DNA of 64,000 bases from Tabrizicola piscis (GCF_003940805.1 NZ_CP034329.1:1-64000); one strand, 5' to 3'. Positions 19,631 through 28,705 are shown, numbered from the stretch's first letter. The notes: generated from the sequence alone by a model not told the origin. Numbers and translations are program-made.

Positions 19631-20191
19631 ATGCGATTCAGTCGACGACTTTTCGTTGCCGGAGCCCTTGCCGCGCCCTTCCTGACGGGCCGGGCAGCCT
19701 TCGCAACCGAGGATAACCAAGGGCCCGTCCGAAACAATATCTCGGCGTTCCGTACCCATGAGTGGCAGGACCACTTCGACTCGCTTGGGGTGGGGGTTAT
19801 CATCTCTGACACCACAGCCAAGGTTCTCCAGCACTGGACGAGCGACGGTCAGATGTTTCTCTACCCCACTTCGGTTCCGCTGTCGGATGAACTGACCCGG
19901 CGGGGATATACCGAGGTCGTCGAGAAGCGGGAAAACCCGAGCTGGGCTCCGACACCCTCGATGCGGGAGCGCAACCCGGAGTGGCCAGCCTTTGTGCCAG
20001 GAGGCGATCCAACCAATCCGCTTGGCACCCGCGCCCTGTATCTCTCGTGGCAGTACTACCGAATTCATGGTACCCACGATACGCGCAAGATCGGTCGCCG
20101 CTCGTCGAACGGCTGTATCGGGCTTTACAATGAGCACATCGAAGAAGTGTTCAATCGCACGCCGGTCGGAACGAAAGTCAAGCTGATCTGA
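19631..20191 (+). CDS. L,D-transpeptidase-like protein, variant active site
   Basis: The 186-residue protein has a Tat-type signal (FSRRLFVAGALA, cleavage after AAFA) and a YkuD fold, so it should act on peptidoglycan in the periplasm. The catalytic region reads HGTHDTRKIGRRSSNGCIGLYNEH. The Arg normally following Cys-Ile is Gly here, as in the close relative at 39752, so activity or donor specificity may differ. The start at 19631 is preferred over 19592 because GAGGAG precedes it. It is followed five bases later by small secreted protein B. Confidence 0.85.
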   Translation: MRFSRRLFVAGALAAPFLTGRAAFATEDNQGPVRNNISAFRTHEWQDHFDSLGVGVIISDTTAKVLQHWTSDGQMFLYPTSVPLSDELTRRGYTEVVEKRENPSWAPTPSMRERNPEWPAFVPGGDPTNPLGTRALYLSWQYYRIHGTHDTRKIGRRSSNGCIGLYNEHIEEVFNRTPVGTKVKLI

Positions 20192-20195
20192 ACAG

Positions 20196-20570
20196 ATGAG
20201 AGCGACAGCATACCCATTGACCTTCCCGCAAAACCTGCTTGTACGCAGGTTGTTGCGTTTCGCGTCGATGTGGCTTCTGACTGTCGCTCTGGTCATGGGC
20301 TTGGTGTTGGCACAATCTGCAGAAGCAGCGTCTGGCAAAGAGCATCATTCCGGCCTCACCGTCGAGGCTGCAGATACCCCCGAACAGCAATCTTCGGTAA
20401 CGCCTGCCTGTCATCCCGGCGTCACTTGCACAGCGTTCGTTTTGCCGGATGCTCTGGCAGCGATACAGCCCAAGGCCGTTCCTGCTGTGCTTCAGCCCGA
20501 CGCTGAGCAGTCGCAACGCCGTTTTGGCGGCCCGGCCATCACACTTCCTCCCCCGCGAACCCTGACCTGA
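20196..20570 (+). CDS. Small secreted protein with PPPRT tail (B)
   Basis: The 124-residue product has a membrane or signal segment at about residues 20-45 (ends AEAASG), a short HH stretch, a cysteine pair ACHPGVTC and the end LPPPRTLT. It resembles proteins A (19146) and C (31808) in layout. The start may be one of the later Met codons, for example M25, because the first 18 residues are atypical. Being next to an L,D-transpeptidase and upstream of a cytochrome operon suggests an envelope location. No enzymatic function can be assigned. Confidence 0.6.
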   Translation: MRATAYPLTFPQNLLVRRLLRFASMWLLTVALVMGLVLAQSAEAASGKEHHSGLTVEAADTPEQQSSVTPACHPGVTCTAFVLPDALAAIQPKAVPAVLQPDAEQSQRRFGGPAITLPPPRTLT

Positions 20571-20701
20571 CAGTCAGGCCGAACGATTGTTCGATGACCA
20601 GAAGAGCCGGTTTGAAAGACTTGCTCAGGTTCGACCCTTTCTCAGCCTGACTCCAGAATTCGTCCCAAGGTGCGACCCGCCTGACCGGCAGGGCGCAGCC
20701 A

Positions 20702-21379
20702 ATGAGCAACAACAAAAAACCAAGGGCAGTCAGGCAGATGAAATCTCAATGGACTGGCGCGATCGCGCTTGCCGCTTCCGCCGTCGCGGCAGTGGCACTG
20801 GCACATACGGGGGCGACGGGCGTCGTCCTGGACCGAATGAACGGAATGACGGCAATGCGCGACACCATCGCGGAATTGGCACCGATGATGCAGGGCACCG
20901 TGCCCTACGACACCTTCATTGTGTCTGAAGGCGCCAGCGTCATTGCAAGTCATGCGGGCGGGACGATGCTGTCGCTCTTCCCTGAAAACAGCCTTGAAGG
21001 CGTCACCTATGCCAAGCCGGAAATCTGGGCCGATTGGCAGGAGTTCGCGGCCCTCTCCGAAGAGCTGAAGGCCTATGCTGATGCCTTGGCTGAAGCTGCC
21101 CCGAACGGCCTCGAGCCCGCGAGTTCGCCAGCAGACGAGATGGCTGGCATGGATCACTCGGGCATGGACATGACCGGAACATCGCAACCAACGGGCTTCA
21201 CGGTCGCGGAATTGATGGGATACGGAGCGGCTTCGGAAAAGATCGCGGTGACACGAGGGACATCCGACCCGACAATTTTGGAGCTCGATCTGACGACACT
21301 GGCGGCGGACGACCTCTTCAACCGGATCAGCGCGACATGCTCTTCCTGTCATGCGCAGTTTCGTGCGGGCCGGAACTGA
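20702..21379 (+). CDS. Class II cytochrome c (c'/c556 type) with Met/His insert
   Basis: This periplasmic electron carrier has a signal peptide (AIALAASAVAAVALA) and a single C-terminal haem site CSSCH near the end, the arrangement of class II cytochromes c'. A 35-residue insert with AGMDHSGMDMT interrupts the four-helix region and looks like a copper-binding Met/His stretch. The alternative start at 20738 (MKSQWTG) gives a tidier signal peptide and also has a purine-rich stretch upstream. It is the first gene of a tightly packed run extending to 26419, three bases before the next gene. Confidence 0.82.
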   Translation: MSNNKKPRAVRQMKSQWTGAIALAASAVAAVALAHTGATGVVLDRMNGMTAMRDTIAELAPMMQGTVPYDTFIVSEGASVIASHAGGTMLSLFPENSLEGVTYAKPEIWADWQEFAALSEELKAYADALAEAAPNGLEPASSPADEMAGMDHSGMDMTGTSQPTGFTVAELMGYGAASEKIAVTRGTSDPTILELDLTTLAADDLFNRISATCSSCHAQFRAGRN

Positions 21380-21381
21380 CC

Positions 21382-22365
21382 ATGCGAGGTTTGATCCGGC
21401 TTTCCTTTGTCTTCCCAGCCATCGTGGCAGGTATCGGTGCCGGGGTGTTGGCACTGTGGCCGATCGGGGAGGTCGAGCCCGCGAGCTTCCCTTCCGGCGA
21501 TGCCGAACGTGGGGCCTATCTCGCGCGCGCAAGTGGCTGCGTGTCCTGCCATACCAGCTCAGCCGCCAAAGGACTGGCGCTCGCGGGAGGTGCGCCTCTT
21601 GACACGCCCTTCGGCACCTTCGTGCCACCGAACATCACACCGCATCGGGAGGCCGGGATCGGGCAATGGACTGTGCAGGATTTCGCCAAGGCCGTGCGCC
21701 AAGGGGTGTCGCCCGACGGCGACCCCTACTACCCGGTTTTCACCTACTCTTTCTACGCCGGTTTTACCGATCAGGACATTGCCGACCTCTGGGAGGCGTT
21801 CCGCACCGTCCCGGCTGTTGGCGTTGCAGCCCCACCCCACGACGTCGGCTTTCCCTTCAGTTTCAGATCGGGACTGAAACTCTGGCGCGCGGCCTACCTT
21901 GATACGCCCGAGACGGACGCACTTATGGGCACGTCTTCCCCGTGGAACCGCGGACGGCAACTGGTCGAGGGGGCTGCACATTGCGCTGCCTGTCACACGG
22001 GCCGGACCCTGGCAGGGGGCCTTGATGACGGTGCCCGCTTTGCCGGGAACGATAGCCTTCCAGGGGGCAGCAAAGCACCGCCAATTCTGAGCGACGTTCT
22101 CCTCGCAAAAGGTTGGGGCGTTGCGGACCTGGCTTACGCGCTTCAGTCGGGGATTCTGCCCAACGGGGATGCTTTCGGCGGCAGCATGGCCGAGGTCGTC
22201 GCTGAGGGCACGTCTTTCCTGAGCGCTGCCGACCGCGAGGCCATTGCCACCTATCTCCTCGACCCCGAAGGCACGGGCGACATTCCTGCGCCCGCACCGA
22301 CGCCGATCGAGACCCCGATGGCTGGAATGGATCATTCACAGATGGATATGGGAAATGGGAACTAG
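21382..22365 (+). CDS. Diheme cytochrome c
   Basis: This 327-residue membrane-anchored or secreted cytochrome has an N-terminal hydrophobic segment (residues 4-26) and two haem motifs, CVSCH near 53-57 and CAACH near 210. The layout resembles the diheme cytochromes of alcohol dehydrogenase/thiosulfate dehydrogenase type. The C terminus ends in a Pro-rich linker and AGMDHSQMDMG, a Met/His copper-binding-like tail shared with other proteins in this window. Its ATG lies three bases after the upstream cytochrome stop. A role passing electrons from a copper-linked redox step is inferred. Confidence 0.88.
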   Translation: MRGLIRLSFVFPAIVAGIGAGVLALWPIGEVEPASFPSGDAERGAYLARASGCVSCHTSSAAKGLALAGGAPLDTPFGTFVPPNITPHREAGIGQWTVQDFAKAVRQGVSPDGDPYYPVFTYSFYAGFTDQDIADLWEAFRTVPAVGVAAPPHDVGFPFSFRSGLKLWRAAYLDTPETDALMGTSSPWNRGRQLVEGAAHCAACHTGRTLAGGLDDGARFAGNDSLPGGSKAPPILSDVLLAKGWGVADLAYALQSGILPNGDAFGGSMAEVVAEGTSFLSAADREAIATYLLDPEGTGDIPAPAPTPIETPMAGMDHSQMDMGNGN

Positions 22366-22783
22366 AGCGCTTGCCCTCATTCTCGCCTTGGGCGTTGCCG
22401 TCTTCGTCGGTGTCTTCATCTGGACGACCGTCTGGACCCTCGATCCGCGCGACACGATCTCCGCTGATCCATCGGTGACAGCCGAAGTGTCTGAAGCGTT
22501 TTCGGACGGACGGATGGACGTCCAGGTCTATGCGCTCGGTGGTCGTGACGTTCGGGTCGAAATCCAGTTCATGCCCGATACTGACGCCGGCGCAGCTGCC
22601 GGCATGCGGCCAGTTGTGAACTTTGCGATGGTCGACATGCACATGGACGGCATAGCGCCGCCGCTTCAGCTGGTCGAGGCAGGCGTCTGGCGCGCCGACG
22701 TGGAGCTGCCGATGGCCGGTCGTTGGGTCGTCAGTGTGGGCTTTGGTGAAGAGTTTGCAGAGGTCGAGTTTGATGCGCGATAA
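22355..22783 (+). CDS. FixH-like membrane protein
   Basis: The 142-residue product has one N-terminal membrane helix (LALILALGVAVFVGVFIWTTV) and a periplasmic beta domain ending in a GRWVVSVGFG-type segment, as in FixH/YtkA proteins. FixH is linked to copper or cation delivery for cbb3 oxidase assembly, though no oxidase genes are in the window. It contains several Met and His residues in VDMHMDG. The gene overlaps the preceding stop by 11 bases and the next start by 11 bases, which indicates translational coupling. Confidence 0.78.
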   Translation: MGTRALALILALGVAVFVGVFIWTTVWTLDPRDTISADPSVTAEVSEAFSDGRMDVQVYALGGRDVRVEIQFMPDTDAGAAAGMRPVVNFAMVDMHMDGIAPPLQLVEAGVWRADVELPMAGRWVVSVGFGEEFAEVEFDAR

Positions 22784-23264
22784 CCCGGGTCCGGCAACTT
22801 TTCTGAATGATGACAGCCTTCGCCGCAACCTGCGCGGCCTGGCTGTTGGCATCACCCTGTTTGTGGTCCTCGGCACGGTCACTGCCGTATGGGCGAACCC
22901 GCTTTTTGTCCGGATGACTCCAGTCGGGCCTTGGGAGTTCGTCGCGACCGTTCTGACGGCCTTCCTCGGAGGTGTGACAGCGGCGATGTGGGTCCCTCAG
23001 TGCAACTTGCGCGCTTCCGGGACGGGTGGGCTTGCCAGCTTTCTCGGAATCGCCTGCCCAACCTGCAACAAGGTGCTCATGCTGGTCTTCGGTGGACCCG
23101 CGCTTCTTGCCTGGTTTGATCCGCTCCGGCCGTGGCTTGCGACTGCCGGGCTCTTCATCATGGGCATCGCCGCGTTGACAACGTGGCGCCGGTTTCGCGC
23201 TGTCCGCACTGGCAACAGGAACGTGCAGGGACCGCGGGGCCTTGATCGGGGTGACGTGAAATGA
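22773..23264 (+). CDS. Inner-membrane protein with conserved-looking CPTC motif
   Basis: This 163-residue protein has about four hydrophobic segments (starting at 24, 52, 86 and 125). Between them lie a single Cys in WVPQCNLRA and a Cys pair in GIACPTCNKVL. The CPTC pair is followed by another membrane segment, so the thiols may sit at the membrane surface and bind metal or undergo redox change. I do not recognise a family. The start overlaps the FixH-like gene and the stop overlaps the next gene (ATGA), so it is firmly part of the operon. Confidence 0.7.
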   Translation: MRDNPGPATFLNDDSLRRNLRGLAVGITLFVVLGTVTAVWANPLFVRMTPVGPWEFVATVLTAFLGGVTAAMWVPQCNLRASGTGGLASFLGIACPTCNKVLMLVFGGPALLAWFDPLRPWLATAGLFIMGIAALTTWRRFRAVRTGNRNVQGPRGLDRGDVK

Positions 23265-24004
23265 AGACAGTCACGGTCCATGACCCAATGTTCCGACGGC
23301 TGAGCCGGAATGTGCTTCTGCGGCACGGGCTGATGGCCCTCCTCTCTGCTGGCCTCGTTCTGATTTTTGCGGCCATCCATGGCGAGTGGAGTCCGATGCA
23401 CCGCTGGAACCGGGCACTTGCCGACGCCTCGCTGGTGCTGGTTGCGCTTTCGATGGGCCTGGGGCCTCTGGCCCGGCTCCTCAGACCCGCAGTGTTGGTG
23501 CTGACCTACCGCCGCGAGTCGGGGATCTACGGCTGCCTTCTGGCGCTTGCGCATGCTGGAATCATTCTTGTCGGCTGGGTCGAATGGGACCTGATGCGGC
23601 TCTTCGGCTTCGAATGGAATCCCGAACTCCTCAGCTATGTCATGTTTCAACATGGCTTTGGTCTGGCCAACGCAATCGGGATCGCCGCCTTGCTCCTCGC
23701 GATCCTCCTGGCCTCAACCTCAAGCGATGTCGCAATGCGCCGCCTGGGCGTTTCCGGCTGGAAGTTTCTGCAAATGGGTGTCCTGCCGCTCTGGTGGCTG
23801 TCTGTAGCGCATGTCGCCTACTTCCTGTTCATGCACTTCCTCAGCTTTCACCGGGCGACGCCCGAGCCTAACCCCCTGCAGTATTGGTTCGTCGGACTGG
23901 TGGTCTTGGTCCTGGGACTGCGACTTGCCGCTTACCTGAAAACCATCGGCGGCAGACGCATACCGGAGTCTCAGGACGAGAGGGCCAAGCATGCGCCGAT
24001 CTGA
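23261..24004 (+). CDS. Ferric-reductase-like transmembrane protein
   Basis: This 247-residue polytopic protein has about six membrane helices and paired histidines in helices (LALAHAGII, FQHGFGLANA, LSVAHVAYFLFMHFL), as expected for a b-type haem membrane domain of the ferric reductase/MsrQ superfamily. It may move electrons between the quinone pool and the periplasmic cytochromes encoded next to it. There is no attached FAD/NAD domain. The start overlaps the upstream stop (ATGA), and the PBP2 start at 23991 overlaps its 3' end by 14 bases. Confidence 0.78.
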   Translation: MKTVTVHDPMFRRLSRNVLLRHGLMALLSAGLVLIFAAIHGEWSPMHRWNRALADASLVLVALSMGLGPLARLLRPAVLVLTYRRESGIYGCLLALAHAGIILVGWVEWDLMRLFGFEWNPELLSYVMFQHGFGLANAIGIAALLLAILLASTSSDVAMRRLGVSGWKFLQMGVLPLWWLSVAHVAYFLFMHFLSFHRATPEPNPLQYWFVGLVVLVLGLRLAAYLKTIGGRRIPESQDERAKHAPI

Positions 24005-25946
24005 ACGGGATCTTGCCAAGGCCGCACGGGTAACGACGCGTCGGTCGCTGTTGCTGGGCGGCATGATGACCTCGGTGGTCGGTGTGCTTGGTTTCCGGAT
24101 GTGGCAACTGGGTGTACGCGATGCTGAGGAGTATTACCTTCTGGCCGAGGAAAACCGGATTAATTTGCGGCTGGTGCGCCCCGACCGGGGCCGCATCTTT
24201 GACCGCGCGGGCAAGATCGTCGCGGACAACGAGCACACCTACCGGATCACGCTCGTGAACGAGGAGGCCCGGGACGTCGATGACGTCCTTGCGAAACTGC
24301 AGCGGCTTCTTGGTCTGACGAGCGAGGATATCGACCGGATTCGGGAGCAACTTGACCGCGTTCGGGGCTTTGTCCCGGTGACCGTTAAGGACAGGGTCAC
24401 CTGGGAAGAGTTGTCAATCATCGCCTTGAACACCCCGGCTCTTCCGGGTGTCCACCCGGAGATGGTGCTGTCCCGGGTCTATCCCTTCGGGCCGGACTTT
24501 GCCCATCAGGTCGGCTATGTGGGACCCGTTAGCGACAGCGATCTCGCAACCAAGGACGGGGAGCCCGATCCGCTTTTGCGCTCGCCGGACTACCAGATCG
24601 GCAAGACGGCGCTTGAGCGGATCCACGAGCGCGCGCTGCGCGGTGAGCCGGGAGCTCAGCGGGTGGAGGTCAACGCCAGCGGCAGGACCATGCGCGAGCT
24701 GGCACTTGATCCGCCGACCCCCGGCTCGGACATGCAGATCACACTGGATCATCATTTGCAGAACTTCATGCGTGTGCGCCTCGAAGGACAAAGCGCGGCG
24801 GCAATCGTAATGGATGTCACGAACGGTGATCTCCTCGGCTGCACGTCTGCCCCTGCATTCGACCCGAACCTCTTCGTGCGGGGGATCTCGAGCAAGGACT
24901 ACAGCGGACTGCGCGACAGCGAGTTTCGCCCTCTTGCCGACAAGACCGTTCAAGGGGCCTATCCGCCGGGGTCCACGATCAAGATGTCGAATGCGCTCGC
25001 GGCTCTGGAAAGCGGGGTCATGGATCCAGCAGAAACCGTGACCTGCAACGGGTACGTGGAAATCTCTGGTCGCAGGTTCCATTGCTGGAAAAGCGGCGGC
25101 CATGGGCGGGTCGACATGGTCGGTGCGTTGCGGCAGTCCTGCGACGTCTACTTCTACGAAGTTGCGCAACGGATCGGGATCGACGGCATCTTTGCGATGA
25201 ATGACCGTCTTGGACTGGGCCAGAAATACGACCTTCCACTGTCGGGAATGGTTCACGGCAACAATCCCTCGCGCGCCTGGAAGCAAGAGCGCTACGGTCA
25301 GGATTGGTTGATTGGCGACACGATCAACGCGTCCATTGGCCAGGGCTTCACGTTGACCTCGCCAATTCAGCTAGCCACGATGACCGCGCGCCTGGCCTCA
25401 GGAACGGCAGTCCTCCCGCGTCTCGTGCGCCCGCTTGGTGGGGCCAGCCCGGGTGAACCTGCGCCTGCCTCACTTGGACTTTCGGCAGAAGCGCTTGCGA
25501 TCGTGCGACAAGGGATGTTCGAGGTGTCGAACCACGAGCGCGGCACCGCATACGGGTCACGGATCGCGGATGTGACCAAAGCCATGGCCGGGAAGACCGG
25601 AACGAGCCAGGTGTTTTCGATCACAGCGGCCGAGCGCGCCGCCGGTGTCCGATCGCAGGACGAACTCCCATGGAACAGGCGGGACCATGGGCTGTTCGTG
25701 GCCTTCGCACCCTTTGATGCGCCTCGATATGCCGTGACTGTTGTAGTGGAGCATGGCGGCGGCGGCTCAACGGCGGCGGCACCGATCGCGCGCGACATCA
25801 TGCTCTTTGCCCAACACGGCGGCCTGCCGCCCGAAGATGCCTATCCTACTGCGCAGCGGGCCCGAATTCGGGAGGATCTGGCTCAACTGTCCGAACGGAT
25901 TCTCCCGCCGGATGGAGTGACACCGATCACCGTGAGCCGGACATGA
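23991..25946 (+). CDS. mrdA: Penicillin-binding protein 2-type transpeptidase
   Basis: This inner-membrane D,D-transpeptidase of 651 residues makes cross-links during cell elongation. It has an N-terminal membrane anchor at about 20-37, a pedestal domain with RPDRGRIFDRAGK, and the transpeptidase motifs S328-TIK, SCD at 383-385 and K535-TG. The length matches PBP2. It is unusual for it to be embedded in a cytochrome operon without rodA. The 5' end overlaps the ferric-reductase-like gene and the stop overlaps the following cytochrome (ATGA). It may be a spare copy that maintains wall synthesis when the housekeeping enzyme is damaged by metal. Confidence 0.92.
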   Translation: MRRSERDLAKAARVTTRRSLLLGGMMTSVVGVLGFRMWQLGVRDAEEYYLLAEENRINLRLVRPDRGRIFDRAGKIVADNEHTYRITLVNEEARDVDDVLAKLQRLLGLTSEDIDRIREQLDRVRGFVPVTVKDRVTWEELSIIALNTPALPGVHPEMVLSRVYPFGPDFAHQVGYVGPVSDSDLATKDGEPDPLLRSPDYQIGKTALERIHERALRGEPGAQRVEVNASGRTMRELALDPPTPGSDMQITLDHHLQNFMRVRLEGQSAAAIVMDVTNGDLLGCTSAPAFDPNLFVRGISSKDYSGLRDSEFRPLADKTVQGAYPPGSTIKMSNALAALESGVMDPAETVTCNGYVEISGRRFHCWKSGGHGRVDMVGALRQSCDVYFYEVAQRIGIDGIFAMNDRLGLGQKYDLPLSGMVHGNNPSRAWKQERYGQDWLIGDTINASIGQGFTLTSPIQLATMTARLASGTAVLPRLVRPLGGASPGEPAPASLGLSAEALAIVRQGMFEVSNHERGTAYGSRIADVTKAMAGKTGTSQVFSITAAERAAGVRSQDELPWNRRDHGLFVAFAPFDAPRYAVTVVVEHGGGGSTAAAPIARDIMLFAQHGGLPPEDAYPTAQRARIREDLAQLSERILPPDGVTPITVSRT

Positions 25947-26419
25947 AGGTCACCAAGCCAAGAGCTGGAAAATTCAGAGGGCCCGCAGTCGTCGCGTCCG
26001 CGGCCTTCTCTCTGCTGTGGGCGCCACAAGCGCACGCGTTCTTCCACAATAGCCCGGATCTCGAACAAGGTCGCGCCATCTATCGGGCGGAATGCGCGTC
26101 GTGCCACGGCGCCGATCTAGAAGGACATCCCGACTGGCGGTCGGCGAATGAGGACGGGACCTATCCCGCCCCGCCGCATGACGCGAACGGCCACACCTGG
26201 CATCACGGCGACATCATGCTGCGCGACTACATCAAACGCGGCGGGCAAGCGGTCCTTGACGAAATGGGCGTTGCCTTCACCTCCGGCATGCCGGCTTTCG
26301 GCGACCGTCTGACGGACGAGGATATCGAAGCTGTTCTGGATTACATCAAATCGACTTGGCCCGACGGCATCCGCGCCACGCAAGCAGAGCGCAGCGCCAC
26401 CGAGGCCCTCGCGCCATGA
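25943..26419 (+). CDS. Monohaem cytochrome c
   Basis: The 158-residue secreted cytochrome has a signal segment (AFSLLWAPQAHAF), a haem site CASCH near residue 52-56 and a Met ligand candidate in SGMPAFGDRL. This is a class I fold of the cytochrome c551/555 type. Several His residues follow the haem site (HDANGHTWHHGD). The ATG overlaps the PBP2 stop. It appears to be the last gene of the coupled run that begins at 20702. Confidence 0.88.
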   Translation: MKVTKPRAGKFRGPAVVASAAFSLLWAPQAHAFFHNSPDLEQGRAIYRAECASCHGADLEGHPDWRSANEDGTYPAPPHDANGHTWHHGDIMLRDYIKRGGQAVLDEMGVAFTSGMPAFGDRLTDEDIEAVLDYIKSTWPDGIRATQAERSATEALAP

Positions 26420-26445
26420 TGCCTGGCCCGAACAATAGGCTATTG

Positions 26446-26459
26446 GTCCAAGTTTGGAC
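26446..26459. promoter_or_regulatory. 14-bp perfect palindrome upstream of dsbA-like gene
   Basis: The sequence gtccaagtttggac is a perfect inverted repeat in the short gap between the cytochrome and the DsbA-like gene. It is a candidate operator. No regulator can be assigned. Confidence 0.35.
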
Positions 26460-26525
26460 TTGCCCCTCTAGTCACTTGAGGAAGCATCAACTCTCAAAGA
26501 ATGTACGAAATGAAAGGTCCGCCCG

Positions 26526-27254
26526 ATGCGAATGAAATCCCTGCTGCTAGCCAGTGTCTTCAGTTTCCAAGTTGCTTTACCGTCCTTCGCGCAGGAGGTC
26601 TCGGATGAACGCATCAAAGCTCTCGTGGCAGAGGCCCTGCGCGAAAACCCCGAACTGATCCTCGAGGCGCTCCAGGCCCTCGAAGAACGGCAAGCGGAAG
26701 CACAGGCAGCCACCGCAACCGCAGTATTGGCCAACGAGCGGGACACATTGGAACGTGACCCCAACGCACCGGTTCTAGGCAATCTGGAGGGCGATATCAC
26801 GGTGGTCGAGTTCTTTGACTACAACTGCCCCTACTGCAAGCGCGCCATGCCGGAAGTCGACGCTCTTCTGGCCGAAGACGGCAACATCCGATTGGTGATG
26901 CGCGAATGGCCAATCCTCAGCGAGGGATCTGCCTTTGCCGCACGCGCCGCACTCGCATCCCGAAAGCAGGGCAAGTATGCTGAGCTCCACAACGCTCTGA
27001 TGGGCATGCGTGGCAAGGTAGAAGCCGACACGGTGCTGCGTGTCGCCGGCGAAATCGGCTTGGACTTGGACAGACTCAAGGCAGACATGCAGGCGCCTGA
27101 GATCGACGAGCACATTGCAACCTCGATGCGTCTGGCTGAGGCGCTCGGATTCAACGGGACGCCATCCTTTGTCGTGGGCGATCAGTTGGTCCCGGGTTTT
27201 GTTGAAAAGGCGCAGCTTTCCGAAATCGTGACTTCTGTTCGGGCATCAGAATGA
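26526..27254 (+). CDS. DsbA-family protein (Com1/ScsC-like)
   Basis: This 242-residue secreted thiol oxidoreductase has a signal peptide ending PSFAQ, then a charged helical segment (residues 25-80, with repeated E-A-L-Q patterns) that may oligomerise. The thioredoxin fold follows, with CPYC in FDYNCPYCKRA and cis-Pro in GFNGTPSFVVG. This layout resembles ScsC/BdbD-like proteins, some of which protect against copper by keeping periplasmic thiols paired. The stop overlaps the start of the IS-interrupted gene (ATGA), so both belonged to one transcript. Confidence 0.88.
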   Translation: MRMKSLLLASVFSFQVALPSFAQEVSDERIKALVAEALRENPELILEALQALEERQAEAQAATATAVLANERDTLERDPNAPVLGNLEGDITVVEFFDYNCPYCKRAMPEVDALLAEDGNIRLVMREWPILSEGSAFAARAALASRKQGKYAELHNALMGMRGKVEADTVLRVAGEIGLDLDRLKADMQAPEIDEHIATSMRLAEALGFNGTPSFVVGDQLVPGFVEKAQLSEIVTSVRASE

Positions 27255-27786
27255 GTGGTTCGAAACGACGCGCTTCGGAATGCACCCGTTGCACCGCCTT
27301 CTCTGCTCGCAGGACGATCCCGGCCGTCCCGGCCCTCGCGGCGGTACTCTGGATCGCTCTGTCTGGAATTGCGGCAGCGCATTCGTTCACCGCAGGAATT
27401 CTCGTCGTCGGTGAGAATGTTGAGCAAGACCTTGCGGAGGCTGTCCGAGGATTCCTACTGGCTTCCGACGAGCGGGACGGGCACCCAAACGAAACCTCTG
27501 ACGGGCATCTGGGCGGCGTCGACGTGCAGGTTCTTCCGCTTCCGGCGGAAGCCACCGGACTGGTCCAGGAGTTGACTGGCTCACCAGACGAGCCGGCTGA
27601 TGTCGTCGTAGTCCTTGGACTGAAGCCGGCCGCCGACGACGCGGCGAGCAAGTACAGCCGTGCAAGCACCGTTCTGGTGCAAGCACTCCTTGCGGAGGGC
27701 TGGAATGGTGATGACCGCATGGAAGGTTTCATTGCACGCTACCGGCTCGCCTACGGCAAAGAGCCCGGTCTTTTGGCCGCCTCAGC

Positions 27787-27794
27787 CTATCACG
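27787..27794 (+). repeat. Left 8-bp target-site duplication
   Basis: CTATCACG immediately precedes the IS66 left end and is identical to the copy at 30300-30307. IS66 elements typically duplicate 8 bp. Confidence 0.93.
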
Positions 27795-27841
27795 GTAAGC
27801 GCTGTTCTGGCCCCACCTTCCCGCTGAATCTGTAATCTGCG

Positions 27842-28276
27842 ATGCGGCCCGTGCGGAGATTTGCAGGGGAGGTGTCGGTGGGAGTCCATCGGGAGCGCAG
27901 TATGGAGGCCGTTGGGTTTGTGGAGTTGCTGGCGGCCCCGGCGGCGAAGCGGCGATGGTCGGATGAGGCGAAGGGACGAGTGGTGGCGGAGACGCTGGTT
28001 CCCGGGATCATGGTGAACGAGGTGGCGCGTAGGCATGGGCTGAAGGCGAACCACCTGTCGTCTTGGCGGACGTTGGCTCGGAAGGGCAAGCTGGTTGTGC
28101 CCGAGGTTGCGGGGGCAGAGTTCGCAGCACCTGTGGCTTCGCCGCAGTCGGTCACGACACCGGTCACGATTGCGTCGATTGATCTGATGATTGGGCCTGT
28201 GACGGTGCGCCTGGATGCTGCCACGCCTGCGACACGGGTCGCGGAACTGGTTATGGCTCTGCAGGCCCGCCCGTGA
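27842..28276 (+). CDS. tnpA: IS66 accessory protein TnpA
   Basis: The 144-residue protein contains a helix-turn-helix typical of IS3/IS66 accessory proteins (KGRVVAETLVPGIMVNEVARRHGLKANHLSSWR, about residues 43-75). It is needed with TnpB for efficient IS66 transposition in related elements. Its stop overlaps the tnpB start by 4 bases. The N-terminal 20 residues include the IS leader, so a later start such as M21 (MEAVGFVELL) is possible. Confidence 0.88.
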   Translation: MRPVRRFAGEVSVGVHRERSMEAVGFVELLAAPAAKRRWSDEAKGRVVAETLVPGIMVNEVARRHGLKANHLSSWRTLARKGKLVVPEVAGAEFAAPVASPQSVTTPVTIASIDLMIGPVTVRLDAATPATRVAELVMALQARP

Positions 28277-28626
28277 TCTTCCCGTCGAACCGGGTGCGGA
28301 TCATGGTGGCGACGAAGCCCATCGACTTCCGCAAGGGGCACGACAGCCTGGCCGCGATGGTGAAGAACGAGCTGCGCAAGGACCCGTTCACCGGAACGGT
28401 CTTCGTCTTCCGCGCCAGAAAAGCGGATCGGCTGAAGCTCTTGTATTGGGACGGCACCGGTCTGGTGATGGCATACAAGCGGCTGGAGGAGCACAGCTTC
28501 ACCTGGCCTGCCGTGAAGGACGGGTTGATGCTGATGAACCACGCGCAATTTGAGGCGCTGTTTGCAGGTCTGGACTGGCGACGGGTTCGGGCCATCGAGG
28601 CGAAGGCTCCCGAAGCGGTGGAATGA
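28273..28626 (+). CDS. tnpB: IS66 Orf2 / TnpB
   Basis: This 117-residue protein of the IS66 Orf2 family has the signature segments MVATKPIDFRKGHDSL, DPFTGTVFVFR and LKLLYWDGTGL. The family is required for IS66 transposition but its biochemical role is not settled. It starts with GTG overlapping the tnpA stop and has the usual family length. Confidence 0.93.
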   Translation: MIFPSNRVRIMVATKPIDFRKGHDSLAAMVKNELRKDPFTGTVFVFRARKADRLKLLYWDGTGLVMAYKRLEEHSFTWPAVKDGLMLMNHAQFEALFAGLDWRRVRAIEAKAPEAVE

Positions 28627-28705
28627 GCCGTTCAAGGCTGCGGCAGGATGACTCAGTCGGCTCTTTCCAGAGGCATAGCCCATGGTGGTTTGGTAAAAAC
28701 CTGCC

